A DNA stretch of 64,000 bases from positions 39,249,779-39,313,778 of the forward strand of contig NC_079206.1 in assembly GCF_026745355.1 (NCBI RefSeq), given 5' to 3'. Under the pieces are notes generated by a model, which worked only from the letters and a program-made list of their open reading frames with translations, did not search any database and was not told where the DNA came from. Shown piece after piece: positions 1 to 11,510 of this stretch. The position numbers and the translations under genes are program-made. Within the stretch, counting starts at the first letter, position 1; the number at the start of each line of letters is the position of its first letter. Source of the DNA: Beta vulgaris subsp. vulgaris. Its lineage: Eukaryota > Streptophyta > Magnoliopsida > Caryophyllales > Amaranthaceae.

Positions 1-339
1 GACATATTCACATCATCTTCCACACTATTTTCAGGATAGTTAAAAGGGGGGAGGTCCTCAAATGCATCATATTCTTCCTCATTATCAACATCACCAATAC
101 TGAGGATACTCCTTTTACCAGGTACAACAATTGACCACTTATGATCAGCAGGATCAGTTACAAAAAATACTTGCTTGACTTGTGATGCAATTACAAATGG
201 CTCCTCAGTTTCACGTAGACGACTAAGGTCAACAAGAGTGAATCCGCAAGGATCATCTTTTCTTACACAACGTCGATTATCGTCAACCCACTTGCAACAC
301 AAGATGCAAATATTAAAAGTACAGTAGTCCAGCTCATTA
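1..339 (-). pseudogene. DUF4216-domain C-terminal part of a CACTA protein
   Basis: On the minus strand the translation gives CKWVDDNRRCVRKDDPCGF, then LVDLSRLRETEEPFVIASQ, then a VTDPADHKWSIVVPGKRSIL stretch and an acidic tail, without a stop across about 110 codons. This is the C-terminal part of the DUF4216-containing protein carried by plant CACTA (En/Spm) transposons. The same segment is found on the plus strand in element D (1879-5717). Upstream, the match stops at about ELDYCTF, where a break or an intron boundary must lie; the N-terminal transposase domains are not in this window. The reading frame is open at base 1, so the stop is off-window. Family assignment is confident; function of the remnant is unlikely. 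Confidence 0.7.
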
Positions 340-1097
340 TTAAAGTACATACACTCATATATTCAAATCACACACGTATAGAGCAAGCTAAGATAGTGAC
401 ATGTTCAATTGTATGCATGCAGCCGAAGGTCCTTATCACTCCAACCTAACCCATCCTTGGACGTCTAATCTCACTAGTGAATATATGCCAACTTTGCAAT
501 TCTAAGGAAAATCCGGCAGCATTTCCCTACAGTTCTCCAAGTACACAAAATAGATAATTGCTTATCTACATATGTACCCAGAGAACAATGTAGAGAAACG
601 ATAAGCCAAGAATTTCCTCAGAATTGAAAAGAAGACACACATTCACCACCTAAGTGAGATCTAACGTCCAAGAACAGTCCCAAACCGGGGACTATTTAAG
701 ACTTACTCCTAATGAGTAAGTCTTGAACGGGTATCTAGGCATATGATGATGATCCAAACAACTTGTAGATTTCATAGCTAAATTACATTGCGTTTTCATA
801 CAATCTCATATCAAGAAATATACATATACATTATAAAAAATACATATATACATCAATAAATTATCATAACTTAATCAATTTGAAGCACATGACAACTTTG
901 TCTCATTAACAAATTAAATCAAACAAAAAAGACAACGAAATTAAACTAGTTACCTCTTAACACCAACGTCGAGCAATGAAGAGAGAAGAGATAGTTAGAA
1001 CTTTATTTTCCTTCCTTAGCCTCTTCTTCCTACAATTTACAAAACCCACATTGCACATTAATCAATTAAGAAAAACAAAAGTAACTTAAAAATAAAA
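340..1097. other. AT-rich non-coding interior of CACTA C
   Basis: No coding potential was found here. It may hold an intron or 5' region of the minus-strand CACTA gene. A short inverted pair around 710-725 (GACTTACTC then GAGTAAGTC) is the only structure noticed. Confidence 0.4.
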
Positions 1098-1500
1098 TTA
1101 ATTCATACTTAATCTTGCTGCCGCTTGTGGGTGGTGGCGTTGCGTAGGGGTGGAGGAGATCCACACCCTAAACCACTCCAATGGTGGATAAGAGAAGAGA
1201 AGAGAAGGGTAGTGGTGATGGTGGAGGTCGACTGCACGTGGTGGGTGGTGCGCAAGGTGGTGGTGGAGTAGTGGTGGGCAGTAGTGGTGGGCAGCAGTGG
1301 TGGGCAGCAGTGGTGCGCAAACCTCCCGAATTGCAACAGTGGTGGGTAGTAGTGGTGGGCAACAGTGGTGCGCAAACCCACTCGAATTAAGGTGGTGGGC
1401 AGCAGTGGTGGGCAGTAGTGGTGGTGGAGCAATGTGGTGGTGGAGCAAGTGGTGGTGCACTCGAATTAGGGATTTTCTCGCAATGTGGTGCATAAAATTT
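1098..1500. repeat. GT/GC-rich low-complexity tract (GTGGTGGGCAG-type repeats)
   Basis: The plus strand is built of degenerate repeats of GTGGTGGGCAGCA and TGGTGCGCAAACC. Every frame is open by composition, giving His/Thr/Pro-rich or Gly/Val/Trp-rich products with no domain. A similar G-rich tract lies next to the subterminal repeats of element D (26930-27145), so I treat it as a structural part of this CACTA family and not as a gene. Confidence 0.7.
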
Positions 1501-1576
1501 TTCTAAGGGAGGGAAAGGATGAATTGTGCTTGAATTGGTACTGTACATGCGCGCATTATTCAATAAAAAAAAGATA

Positions 1577-1875
1577 ACGAAGGGCTGCACTTGTCAAAAA
1601 AAGCGCATCCCTTCATAACAGAAGGGCTGCATTTTTTTGACAAGCGCAACCCTTCACTTAAAACGGCTGCGCTTGTAAAAAAAACGCAGCCCTTCTTACT
1701 GTAAGAAGGGCTTCGTTTTTTAATCAAGCGCAACCCTTTTTCAAAAGGGCTGCGCTTTTCTTCAAAAACGCAACCCTACATGTAAGAAAGCTGCGTTTTT
1801 TTAAAATCGCAGCCCTACAAGAAAGAAGGGTTGCCTTTTGAAGAATATGCAGCCCTTCCTTTTTTTCCCTTAGTG
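1577..1875. repeat. CACTA subterminal repeat cluster and terminus of C
   Basis: About a dozen short motifs of the type AAGGGCTGCG or its complement CGCAGCCCTT alternate in orientation, separated by A/T-rich spacers, up to the end CCCTTAGTG at 1875. Alternating subterminal motifs near the ends are typical of CACTA elements, where they are bound by the element's own DNA-binding protein. The same motif set occurs at the 3' end of element D (27165-27469). Confidence 0.75.
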
Positions 1876-2448
1876 ATTGGTTATAAATTGATCTCACCTT
1901 CTATAGAAAGGCGTACACAGGCTCACTTATTTGTGTTGCATCACGTATCCGTTATCCATCCTTATATAGATGAACATATGAAGGAATTACGTGTTAGCAA
2001 CTCTAGAAAAGGAATAAGGACATTGACGCAAATACATAACAAGACATTAATTGATTGGTTTCATAAATGAGTCGTGAATGATTTGGATGAAAGTGTTTCT
2101 GAAACAGTCAAGTGGTTATCATTTGGTCCTCGTGAAGCTGTATGCTCTTATGAGGGTTATGATATTAATGGGTATACGTTTTGGAATTAACGTCAAGATC
2201 TGAAGTCGACATCGCAACAAAATAGTGGTGTTTCACTTGTGGCATCATCTACACAATACGCAAGCTCGAAGGATAAGTCGCGTGTACTTGCTAACATCAA
2301 TTATTATGGGCGAATTGAGGAAATATGGGAGCTGGAATACTGTACTTTTCATATTTGCCTCTTGTGTTGGAAGTGGGTTGACGATAATCGATGGTGCGTA
2401 AAAAAGGATGATCCTTGCGGATTCACTCTTGTGGACCTTGGTCGTCTG

Positions 2449-3506
2449 TGTAACAACCCCGTCGACCCGAATCCTCCTTCATTTAGTAAAAGCTCGAGAT
2501 TGGGGGAAAATCCATGAGGGTTCCACTCGACGGGAGGCGCTACCGCCGTACTTATCTCCTTGAAAATAAATGCAAGGCTAGGTTAAAGCATACTAAACTC
2601 AAATTCATTAATTCTTAGAACCAAGCTAGTAAATTGTTCAGGATATATATATTACTAATTAATTAAGTGTTTCAGAGTTCCAGCGGAAGCTAAATCATAA
2701 GCTAAGTGGATGACAATTCTAATTGATCTCCCTTTTGTTCCCTCGTCGATCACCCACCTGCACAAATACATTGAAAAGAAACAAGAGAGACAAGCTCCCA
2801 AAAACCAGAAAAAACTGAGTAATTCCAACTCCATCCCGTAAAATACTTAAGTTGAAAATACTTTTAAAATAGTAGGTTAATAGGTTTGGAAGTCATAGCA
2901 CATATACACATATATATACACTATAATTATTTCAATTAATCTAGTTATTCAAGGAAAAGAAAGAGAACGCCAGTAAGCCAGGGTCAATCTCCTGTAACCA
3001 CTTACTTCAACATTGTAGGCTGGGGTCAATCCCATGTAACCACCTACGGATAACATAATGGCCATAATAACATAGTCCCTAGTGTGCACACCCCTTCTAC
3101 TCGGATCACAACAAGAGAGAAGGAAGACAAGTAACAAAAAATTAGCTTAGTAACAAGATAAACCTATAGGGGGCCGCTGAACCTCCCATACAGGGCAACC
3201 TGTTCATCATTTCCCTCCGATATTTCACTTTAAGTGATTAATAGCTTTTAATTCAAGTCATCACATAAAACATGTACGTATTTACGTCATCATGTTCAAT
3301 CAAGTGTGAACATATTTAATCCATCATAATCTCAATCCATTCATAACGCCTTCAATATCTCATTTCATAGACACAACTATCACTTGAGTTCATTTAGTAC
3401 TCAAATTCATTATTATTTCTTTATCACAAGTTCTTACTAATTTCCAACTTTCAATAATAATAATAATGATAATAATAATCCTAATAATCAAAATAATAAT
3501 AGTATC

Positions 3507-3567
<61 letters not shown>

Positions 3568-5408
3568 GGAGTAAAAGATTAGTGATTAAGTTGATATTAA
3601 TAATGGCATTAATAATGTTATAAAAAACATCTTTGTCATATCGTACATCGTCGAAAGTCATGATTCATAATCGAAATCCATAGTCGTTGTCCATTTTGTT
3701 CTTCGTATTCATAATCCGCATTAAGTTGATAATCCATAATCATAGTTCATACTTATAAATTTGATAAGCACATAATCACGTAGTCAAATTATTTTACACT
3801 AACGGGATCTACATTTAGATAGACATCGAAGATTACCTTGTGGCGCGTGCCCTAAAGTTAACTTCACAAATGGATTAACATTCTTGATATTCCTCGTCTA
3901 CGCAATCGAGGTATACAATAGATATTAACGAGTTCTAAGTTAGTTACCTGAATAACCCCTTTTTGTTTACATAAAATAAACGATTTAAATAATCCAAATA
4001 ACTTAAAGAATTTCTTAATGATTTTAAGAAAGTTTATAAATTAAAGTTCATAGTTTTCAAATAATTTTTGAAATCATTTTAAGTACTCAAAGATTACTTC
4101 AACTTCATTTTTATTAACTTAAACAATTATTTTAAATATGGAAAACTAACTTTATTTTACTCCTTATTTCATTTTAGAAAATTAAGAAACATTTTCAAGT
4201 TATAAAATACTAAGTTAACTAAAACATACCAACTTAATTAAAGTAGGCTAATTTAGGAAGTTATGGGTTTTGCTTTAAAAATAAAGGTAAATTAATAACA
4301 TTAATCAAACTCAAATAAACTAAAAACAAAAGGGAAAAATGAGTTTTAAGAAGAAATTAGTTACTCAACTGAGAAACAAGATAAAGGAGGAACGAAAGAA
4401 GGGAGGGAGAGGAGGGGAGGCGACAGAGGAGTTCGAAGCAGAGGCTGTGGTGCTGGCGGTTTTGAACGAAGCCCGTGGCGAAGTTAGACGACGGTGATCG
4501 AACTGTGGGTGCGAGTGAGGGAGGCTGGTGGTTTGCATGGTGGCTGGGCGCGAGGTAGCAGGGGACAGCAAAGGTTGTGAATTGGGTTTTTGGGCGGACA
4601 TTCGTCGTGGGTTGCAAGGATTGGTGGTTCGAATGGTGGCTCAGGTGGTTTACGACGGTGGTGTGGTGGTTAAGAGAGACATAGGAAGTTGTTTAATGGT
4701 GAGTTGAATTTCATTTTTATTTTTCAAAATCAAAATCAGAAATTAAGGAAGAAGAGAAAGGATTGAAGCAAAACTTTTGAGATTGTTTGCTTGAGCAAAT
4801 TGGTGAAAGAAATTCCAGTATTTATAGAGAATTTGGTCAGAATTTTTGAGCCTTGGTCAAGCTCCATTAATGGTGGAGATGAGGGCTATGATGTGTAGCG
4901 GCAGCTTTTAAAATGATTTACTCCTACAATATGAAATTTATAGACTGAAATTCAATTTGCAATGACAAAGGCTGTTGATGGTGTTAAAAAAATGGTTCCT
5001 TTGAGCTGTAAATTAGACATGAGAAGGGGAAGAAGATGGTGATGCTGAATCACGTTTTCCTCCTCTTTTTCCCTTTTTTATTTTTATTTTAATTCTTCTT
5101 TTTGGCTAAAAAGACACATGGGCTATGGACTTGGCATTTGGGCTTTGCTAATATGGATGGACAACTCTTGTACAAGGATATCCATAACCAAATAAAGAGT
5201 TTAATTATTTAGAAATAATGAAATGAATAATAAAACAAGTAAATAATTTAATTGAAACTTGTTAAATAAATAAAAACTAAATGAAATTATTATTTTAATA
5301 AACATAATTATCAAATAGAATTACATTATCATAAAAATAAATTTAAGTGAAAATAATATTAAACCTTAGTAAATAATAAAATAACTTCTGAAAATTCAAG
5401 GTACTACA
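2449..5408. mobile_element. Putative solo LTR (Ty3/gypsy type), 2.96 kb
   Basis: The insertion begins TGTAACAACCCC and ends GGTACTACA, the TG...CA ends typical of plant gypsy LTRs of the Tekay/Athila kind. The flanks are GTCTG (2444-2448) and ATCTA (5409-5413). The uninterrupted sister copy at 1-339 reads GTCTA here, so both flanks fit a 5-bp duplication with one transition each. No gag or pol coding was found inside, and no second LTR boundary was seen, so a solo LTR is the best reading. The open frames at 4357-4617 are compositional and show no domain. Confidence 0.6.
3452..3567. repeat. (AAT)n microsatellite
   Basis: Interrupted TAA/AAT triplets from 3452 become a pure run of about 65 bases up to 3567. 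It lies inside the putative solo LTR. Confidence 0.9.
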
Positions 5409-5779
5409 ATCTACGTGAAACTTAGGAGCCATTTGTACTTGCCTCATAAGTTAAACAAGTATTTTATGTAACTGATCCTACTGATAATAAGTGGTCAATT
5501 GTTGTACCTAGCAAAAGGAGTATCCTCGATCGGCATTGGTGATGTTGATGATGAGAAGATTATGATGCATTTGTGGACATCCCAACTTTTACCTATCCTG
5601 AAAATAGAGTAGAAGATGATGTGAATATATCGGAGAACTATATGCATGTAGATCACACGGAAGGGATGCATGTTGTTGAAGATCCTAAGAAACGGCGGAT
5701 GGTCAAGAAATCATGAGACATATAATAAGGTATGTCTAATTTGTCCACTTCGTAACTAATATGATGATTTTTTTTGGCT

Positions 5780-6457
5780 TATTCTTGTTGTTGGTTGAAT
5801 TTCGGGAACGAAAAGGTCATTTTAGGCCTACATGGCAAGCGGAGAGTGCAGTGGGGTGACAGTAGTTGTGGAAGTGATACAAATGTATAGAGTGAAGTCA
5901 CATGGCATTTGAATGCCATTTAGTGTTCCCCACATTTGTAACACTTTCATGACCACCACCTCTACCACCTAATGGGCATTCCCTTGCCATGTGACCTGAC
6001 TCTCGACATTGGCCTCAGTTCCCACCACCCCCGCCGCTACTACCAGATGGGCATTCCTATGCCATGTAACCTTACTCTCCGCATTTATAACTAGTGTGTA
6101 GATTTTGTTTAGGTTTGCATTAGTTGTTGGTCGAATTTTGAGAACGTTAAATGTGCTTTTAGGCCTACATGGCAAGGGGGGGAGTGCAGTGGGGTGGTGG
6201 TAGTTGTGAGTTTACATGGCATTGGAATGCCCATCTGGTGCTCCCGATACATTTGTAATACTTCCATGACCACCGCTGCTAACACCTAATAGACATTCCC
6301 TTGCCATGTGATCTGACTCTCCACATTGGCCTCAGTTCCCACCACCTCCACCGCTACTACCAGATGAGAATTCCCTTGTCATGTGACCTCACTCTCCGCA
6401 TTTGTAACTAGTGTGTAGATTTTTAGGTTTGCCTTAGTTGTTGGTCGAATTTCGGGA
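5780..6457. repeat. 3' tandem repeats of CACTA D, first block
   Basis: Two units of about 315-335 bases start with TTGTTGGTTGAATTTCGGGA (about 5787) and its relatives (about 6122 and 6435). Each holds a copy of ACCACCTAATGGGCATTCCC-like sequence (about 5955 and 6280). The third unit is cut at GGGA by element A and resumes at 23887. Confidence 0.7.
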
Positions 6458-7918
6458 CACTAGTAGACTAAACCTTATCTATCACTTAGTAATAGATTCG
6501 ATTTTTGTAAAACTGCAAAAATCAACATAAAAAATGGGAGGGAAAATTGGGAAGACAATCTAATGTGGTCCTTTGTGGACTGCATCAGATTTTAGAAACT
6601 GATGCGTTTTTTTATTTGATCCGGTTCACAAGATCGGATCAGATTTGTTATTATTTAAAAAAAATAAGTCGCGTGGCCCGGTTTAGTATGGCCCATTTTC
6701 TTTGTTAACCCTAATATTTCCCACCATATGCTCTCCTACCCTCTTCCCTCTCTCCTCTCTTCCTCCCAGCCTCACACCCACGAAACCCTAAGACCCCAAT
6801 TCTCTTTCCTCTCTCCTCTCTTCTTCCCATCCACCAACTTCCTCTCTCCTCTCTTCGTCCCAGCCACTCTCTCTTCCTCGAAATATCAAACCCTAACTCC
6901 CTCCTCTCTACTCCTCCCACACACCCCGCAAATCCCTAAGCCCAAATACTCACTTACCCCTCTCTCTCATCTCTACTCCTCCCTCACAAAACGAAGAACG
7001 AAGAACAAACATGAAGAGCGAAAAAGAAGATCGAAAAAGACGATTGAAAATGAAGAACAAAATGAAGAGCGAAAATTGAAGATCGAAAATGAAGAACAAA
7101 ATGAAGAGCAAAACGAAGAACGAAGAATCAAAAATATGTACACAAGAAATTGGTTCGTTTGAGTTTTTATGGGATTTAGTTTTTGGATCTGGTTTTAGGT
7201 GTTCTTTTTTCATTTATTTTGGGATATAGTTTTTAGATCTGGTTTTGGGTGTAGGTTTTTATTTCGTTTCATTTTTTTTAGTCTTCCATTTTCGTTTGAT
7301 TTTTTGTTCGAACTCTTAATTTTCATTTTATCTAGGTAGTGTTTTTTAGTTCCTTCATTTTCTAATTTTCGTTTTTTTCGTATATATTGCAATTTTCGTA
7401 TACTTAGTGACTGGATGCTTATATTTCGTATATGTTCCATTTCTGTTTCATTTCGTTTTTTTAGGTTTGCAACATAAATGTTGTATGTTGCTAGTCAGAC
7501 ATTGTTGCATGATTACAAGATATGGTTGTTTGGTGTAATTTTTGTTTAGTTTTTTTAGTGTTTCTAGGACTATGCATAATATAATTAGGAAGATCCCTTT
7601 GTTTATAACTGATAGGAATGATCCAAATAAATTGGTGTTTTTTTACCAAGGGTCTGGGATGCAATTGGATGCTAAGGGTATTGCTGTTGGTGATTTGTAT
7701 ACTCTTGGTGGTTTGTATACTCTTGTATAGTCTCAATTTTTGTCTGCTTTAGTCTCAATTTTTAGGTTTACAATTTTCGCATATGTTGCGTTAGTCTCAT
7801 TTTGTAGGTTTGTAATATTCTGTATATATATGTTAAATTCTTATTTTTGTGTATTTGTGTAATTTTCTTTATTTATATTAAAATGTTTTTTCTATGTTTT
7901 TATGTTTGGTTTCATATA
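6458..7918. repeat. Left subterminal region of CACTA A
   Basis: It contains the terminal motif cluster (6458-6660), a CT-rich tract (6730-6990) and a purine-rich tract with repeated GAAGAACAAAATGAAGAGCG (6995-7130), then AT-rich sequence with ATTTTCGTTT-like repeats. A 144-codon open frame (6728-7162) is Ser/Pro-rich then Glu/Lys/Asn-rich and arises from the composition. The matching, diverged stretch in B (28620-29110, reversed) does not preserve it, so I do not call a gene. Confidence 0.65.
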
Positions 7919-8483
7919 CTTCCTCCGTTTTTTATTAGATGTTACACTTTTGAAAATTTGGGTTCCCTAAGCAAAAATCGAAGGAGTGATTAGGAGAGAA
8001 TAAGGGTAGGGGATTAAGGATGTGGGGACCATTGCACATGGGGGGGGGGTTTAAGGGAAGGTAGGAGAGAGAAAAGAGGGACCACAACTTGGTTCCCTCT
8101 TTTTTTTTTAGACGGCCAAGGAGAGAGAAAATAGGGGGCAACCATATTTTTTGGCACCAATTGATTTTCCCTCCAAAAATTTCATAAAGTTGAAATTTTG
8201 CAAAAAATTTAAATTACCCATTTCAAACATAGTTTAAGCCTACATTTTCCATACTCTCTCCTCTAAATAAATCCCCAACATTGAATGAGGGATTATTTCA
8301 CAAAATGAGGAGAGAGAAAATTTTGTCAAGCACCATGGTTTAGTTTAATTACAAAAATCATATAGTATTCACTGCACACACTGCACATGAATGTTCAAAA
8401 TAATTATCCAAAAAATTAAGAACAAAAGTTTCCCACAAAAAACTTCAAACTTCGGTCCTTAAAAATCTTCTCTAGCACTGAAG

Positions 8484-10059
8484 ATGGGGTCAGCAGATGA
8501 GGGAGGGGCAGGGATGTTTGACCTTCAAGAGTACCTGGAAATTGAAGGCATGGAGGATGACTTGCTAATGCATGAGATGTGGACGCATTATAACAGTGAT
8601 GATGACCATTACATAGAGGATGATGAAGGAGGCACAACAACAGATGAGAATGAAGCAGAGCAACAACATCAACAAGGTCAGGCACACCAACCAAACACAG
8701 AAATACAAAACACTGTAAGTTCATCAACCCAAAAACCACATTTAACTCTAACAAAAAGGAGAATGTTGGTTGATGACCTTCTTACCTCTGAAATAAATGG
8801 TAAATTTCCATGGGGTTTAAAAAGATAAATAGCAAGAAAGCATGGCATAAGAAGGATGACATTAGATAGAATATGGAAAGATGCAAAAAAATAGAGAGAA
8901 AGTGGGCATGCCATAGTTGTGAGAAACAAAAAAGCACGCAGATGTGGTGGGAAGCTTAAAGTTTATGATGAAAAATGGCTTCAGTCAGTCCCACTTCAAC
9001 TAAGGACAAGTGTAAGGGCATTTACTGGTTATCTTAAAGTCCCCCATCCACTGTCTATAGACTACTCAAACAGGGCAATCAGAGAAGTCACACAAGCAGC
9101 ACCCACCCAAAACTCACAGAAGATCACAAGCTTCAAAGAATTAAGTGGGTGTTACAGCACATATTACCAACAATAAGGACATCATCACCAAAATTTGTTG
9201 ACATGCAAAATGTTGTTCACATAGATGAGAAGTGGTTTTATTTGAGTTCAGACATGAGGAGGTTTTACTTGCTCCCTGCTGAAGATGACCCTTATAGTTG
9301 TTGTCAATCCAAGAGATTTAAGATCAAAGCTACGTTCATGTGTGCCACATCTAGACCTATTAAGGATTGTGAAGGGAGGATGATACATGATGGGATATTT
9401 GGTATCTACCCTTTTGTTGAGTATTTGAGAGCTAAATATTCAACTAAAAATAGAAGGGCAGGAACTTTGGTGACAAAAGCAATTGAAAGTTTTAACCTAG
9501 CAGTTATGAGGGACATGATAATCAACACTATCATCCCTGCCATCATGAGGAATTGGCCTGAAGGGGTGTCTAAAGATATCTACATACTACAAGGCAATGC
9601 TAGACCTCACATTCATGCATCTGACCCAGAATTTATGGCAGCAGCAACTCAGAATGGGTTTAATATTCACTCATCAATCAGCCACCTCAGTCCCCTGACT
9701 TAAATGTGCTAGACTTGGGATTTTTTAGAGCAATTCAAGCACTACAATATCAATCATTTCCTAAGAATCTAGATGAATTGATTTTAAGAGTGCAGGATTG
9801 TTATGATTTCTTTGACCCAGAAGTATTGAAGTACACTTGGTTGCAATTACAATATGTTATGGTAGAAATACTAAAGTGCAAAGGGGGGAACAATTATAAG
9901 AACCCACACCATTCAAAAAGAAAGCTAGAGAGACAAGGATTACTTATAAAAAATGTTGAAGTTGAGCAAGCACTGATAGATGAGGCAGTTGCTTATTTGA
10001 ACGAGAGGTTTGTGAATGTAGGTGAAGCACTTGACTACTTAGATGCACATGAAGCCTAG
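8484..10059 (+). pseudogene. Mariner-like transposase, inactivated
   Basis: The reading frame starts at ATG 8484 after an acidic N-terminal region and runs through a helix-turn-helix-like region (about 8740-9150) into the catalytic core. Visible family landmarks are HIDEKWFYLS (first catalytic Asp), IFGIYPFVEYLRAK, RAGTLVTKAIE, ILQGNARPHI (normally Q-D-N-A), QPPQSPDLNVLDLGFF (third Asp) and NLDELILRVQDCY near the C-terminus. The second catalytic Asp is Gly here (GGC at 9593). There are stops at 8826 and 8892 and frameshifts near 9150 and 9675. Known plant mariner transposases use a DDD catalytic triad to cut at TA sites, so this copy should be inactive. The stop is at 10059, followed by about 700 bases without coding signal. 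Confidence 0.88.
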
Positions 10060-10764
10060 AATGGGCAGAAGATGTGGCTACTTTTTCGCAGATAATGATG
10101 TTATGTATGAAGGAGCAGAATGGGGAGCATCTTTTTGGTATATAACAAGTATATAAGAAGAGAAATACACAGGTATAGAAGTTACAACACTTTTGTTTAA
10201 GCTTATGGGCAAGATGAAGCAACACTTCTAAGCAAACCAGGATTTAGGGGGGGGGGTTGTTTATTTATTTAACTGTTATGTACATGTTGAAGGACTGGTT
10301 TGTATAAGCAGTGATGCAACAATTATTGAAGTAAAACATGTATGGTTATGTTTTTTTTTTGCATGTCAACAACTTTAAAGTGAGTTGTGCGTTTTATTAA
10401 ATCCATCATGGATAATTGCATGGCTCATTGAGGAAGCAATGGATGATTTCAAACCTCAACTTATTGGTTTAACACCAATAAGGAGCAAATCATCTAATGA
10501 TCCTCAAACCCAAAGCATGAATCCCTTCATCATCTGGATTATATATTTTTTTAAAAAAATAGGGACTCAGGTTACTACCAACAGGGACTCAATTGACATA
10601 GCAGTGGGGAACTGACATAACTTAGCAAACCAGGCATGTGTAATTACATCATTAGCCAATTTCTCACCCTCCAACCTCCAATCCAAATCCAATCCCATAC
10701 CCAATTCAAACATCTTATCCAAGTCTATCCTTATTAAAACAACCTCCAATCCAAATCATTACTC
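10060..10764. other. Mariner element interior, no gene seen
   Basis: This lies between the transposase stop and the tandem repeats. It is AT-rich with short poly-G (10239-10256) and poly-T runs. A 76-codon open frame at 10385-10615 has no recognisable features. Confidence 0.4.
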
Positions 10765-11410
10765 TCAATAGGCAACCCAAAACTGTTGGCAACATAACAA
10801 AATTAGGCAGCCAACCAACACCAACAGGCAACCAAGCATAATTGACAAAACAATTGTTGTATGCAAGCATAAATTGTATCCAACCAACTCAATAGGCAAC
10901 CCAAAACAGTAGGCAACATGAAGCTATATCCAACAATTTCCCATACTCCAACCAAACAAAAAATAGGCATCATAACAATATTAGGCAGCCAACAAACACC
11001 AACAGGCAACCAACCATAATAAACAACCCAACAGTTTTAGGCAAGTAGAAATTGTATCCAACCAACTCAATAGGCAACCCAAAACAGTAGGTAACATGAA
11101 GTTATATCCAACAATTTCCCACACACGAACCAAACAATAAATAGGCATCATAACAATATTAGGGAGCTAACAAACACCAACAGTCAACCAAGCATAATAA
11201 ACAACCCAACAGTTTTAGGCAAGCATAAATTGTATCCAACCAACTCAATAGACAACCCAAAACAATAGGCAACATGAAGCTATATCCAACAATTTCCCAC
11301 ATACCAACCAAAAAAAATAAGGCAGCATAAGAATATTAGGCAGCCAACTAACACCAACAGCCAACCAAGCATAATAGAGAACCCAACAATTTAAGGCAAC
11401 AATTAAATGT
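10765..11410. repeat. 178-bp tandem repeat in the mariner element
   Basis: The phrase CAACCAACTCAATAGGCAAC recurs at 10881, 11059 and 11237, exactly 178 bases apart, with the whole intervening sequence repeated at high identity. A shortened first unit precedes it. The repeats separate the plus-strand transposase from the converging minus-strand ORF. Confidence 0.9.
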
Positions 11411-11510
11411 ATCAAACCCATAACAACCAAATAATGAACATGACTCAATTCACTAACTATACATGCATCAAAAAAAAATTGCAATTACATAGAGTTAGGA
11501 TGATAGTTAC

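Larger units (their letters stand above)
1..1875 (-). mobile_element. CACTA element 'C', partial, left part off-window
   Basis: The segment reads, from right to left on the minus strand, as a CACTA terminus, a cluster of subterminal repeats, a G-rich stretch (as seen on plus), AT-rich sequence, and the end of a DUF4216-type CACTA protein. The right end CCCTTAGTG at 1867-1875 resembles the CCACTAGTG ends of the other CACTA elements here, and the sequence changes abruptly to plus-strand CACTA coding sequence after it. I infer that C inserted into element D, a relative in the opposite orientation. Its other end lies before base 1, so the 3-bp target duplication (expected ATT, 1876-1878) cannot be checked. 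Confidence 0.6.
1879..5717 (+). pseudogene. CACTA protein C-terminal part with DUF4216, interrupted by a solo LTR
   Basis: Codons from 1879 to 2448 and from 5414 to 5717 form one broken reading frame. It includes ERRTQAHLFVLHHVSVIHP, IDEHMKELRVSN, DESVSETVKWLSFGPREAV, NINYYGRIEEIWELEY, KWVDDNRWCVKKDDPCGFT and, after the insertion, LRETEEPF-like and KWSIVVPSKRSIL-like segments. These belong to the C-terminal region of DUF4216-bearing plant CACTA proteins. It has an in-frame TGA at 2068 (probably from CGA), a TAA at 2188, small frameshifts after 5414, and a 2.96 kb insertion after codon LVDLGRL. It ends in a basic KKRRMVKKS tail. It cannot be functional. The plus-strand copy is colinear with the minus-strand copy at 1-339. 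Confidence 0.75.

Noticed and set aside
1098..1590. Overlapping His/Pro-rich and Gly/Val-rich ORFs
   Set aside because: Composition of the GTGGTGGGCAG repeat tract; no domain, no conserved counterpart.
1577..1855. Possible CRISPR-like array of short repeats
   Set aside because: Units alternate in orientation, spacers vary and are A/T-rich; this is a CACTA subterminal cluster in a plant genome.
6728..7162. 144-codon ORF in CACTA A
   Set aside because: Made of a CT-rich then a GAAGAACAAAA-repeat tract; the matching region of element B does not keep the frame.
8416..8929. Minus-strand ORFs of 112 and 83 codons
   Set aside because: Shadows of the mariner transposase N-terminal region on the other strand.
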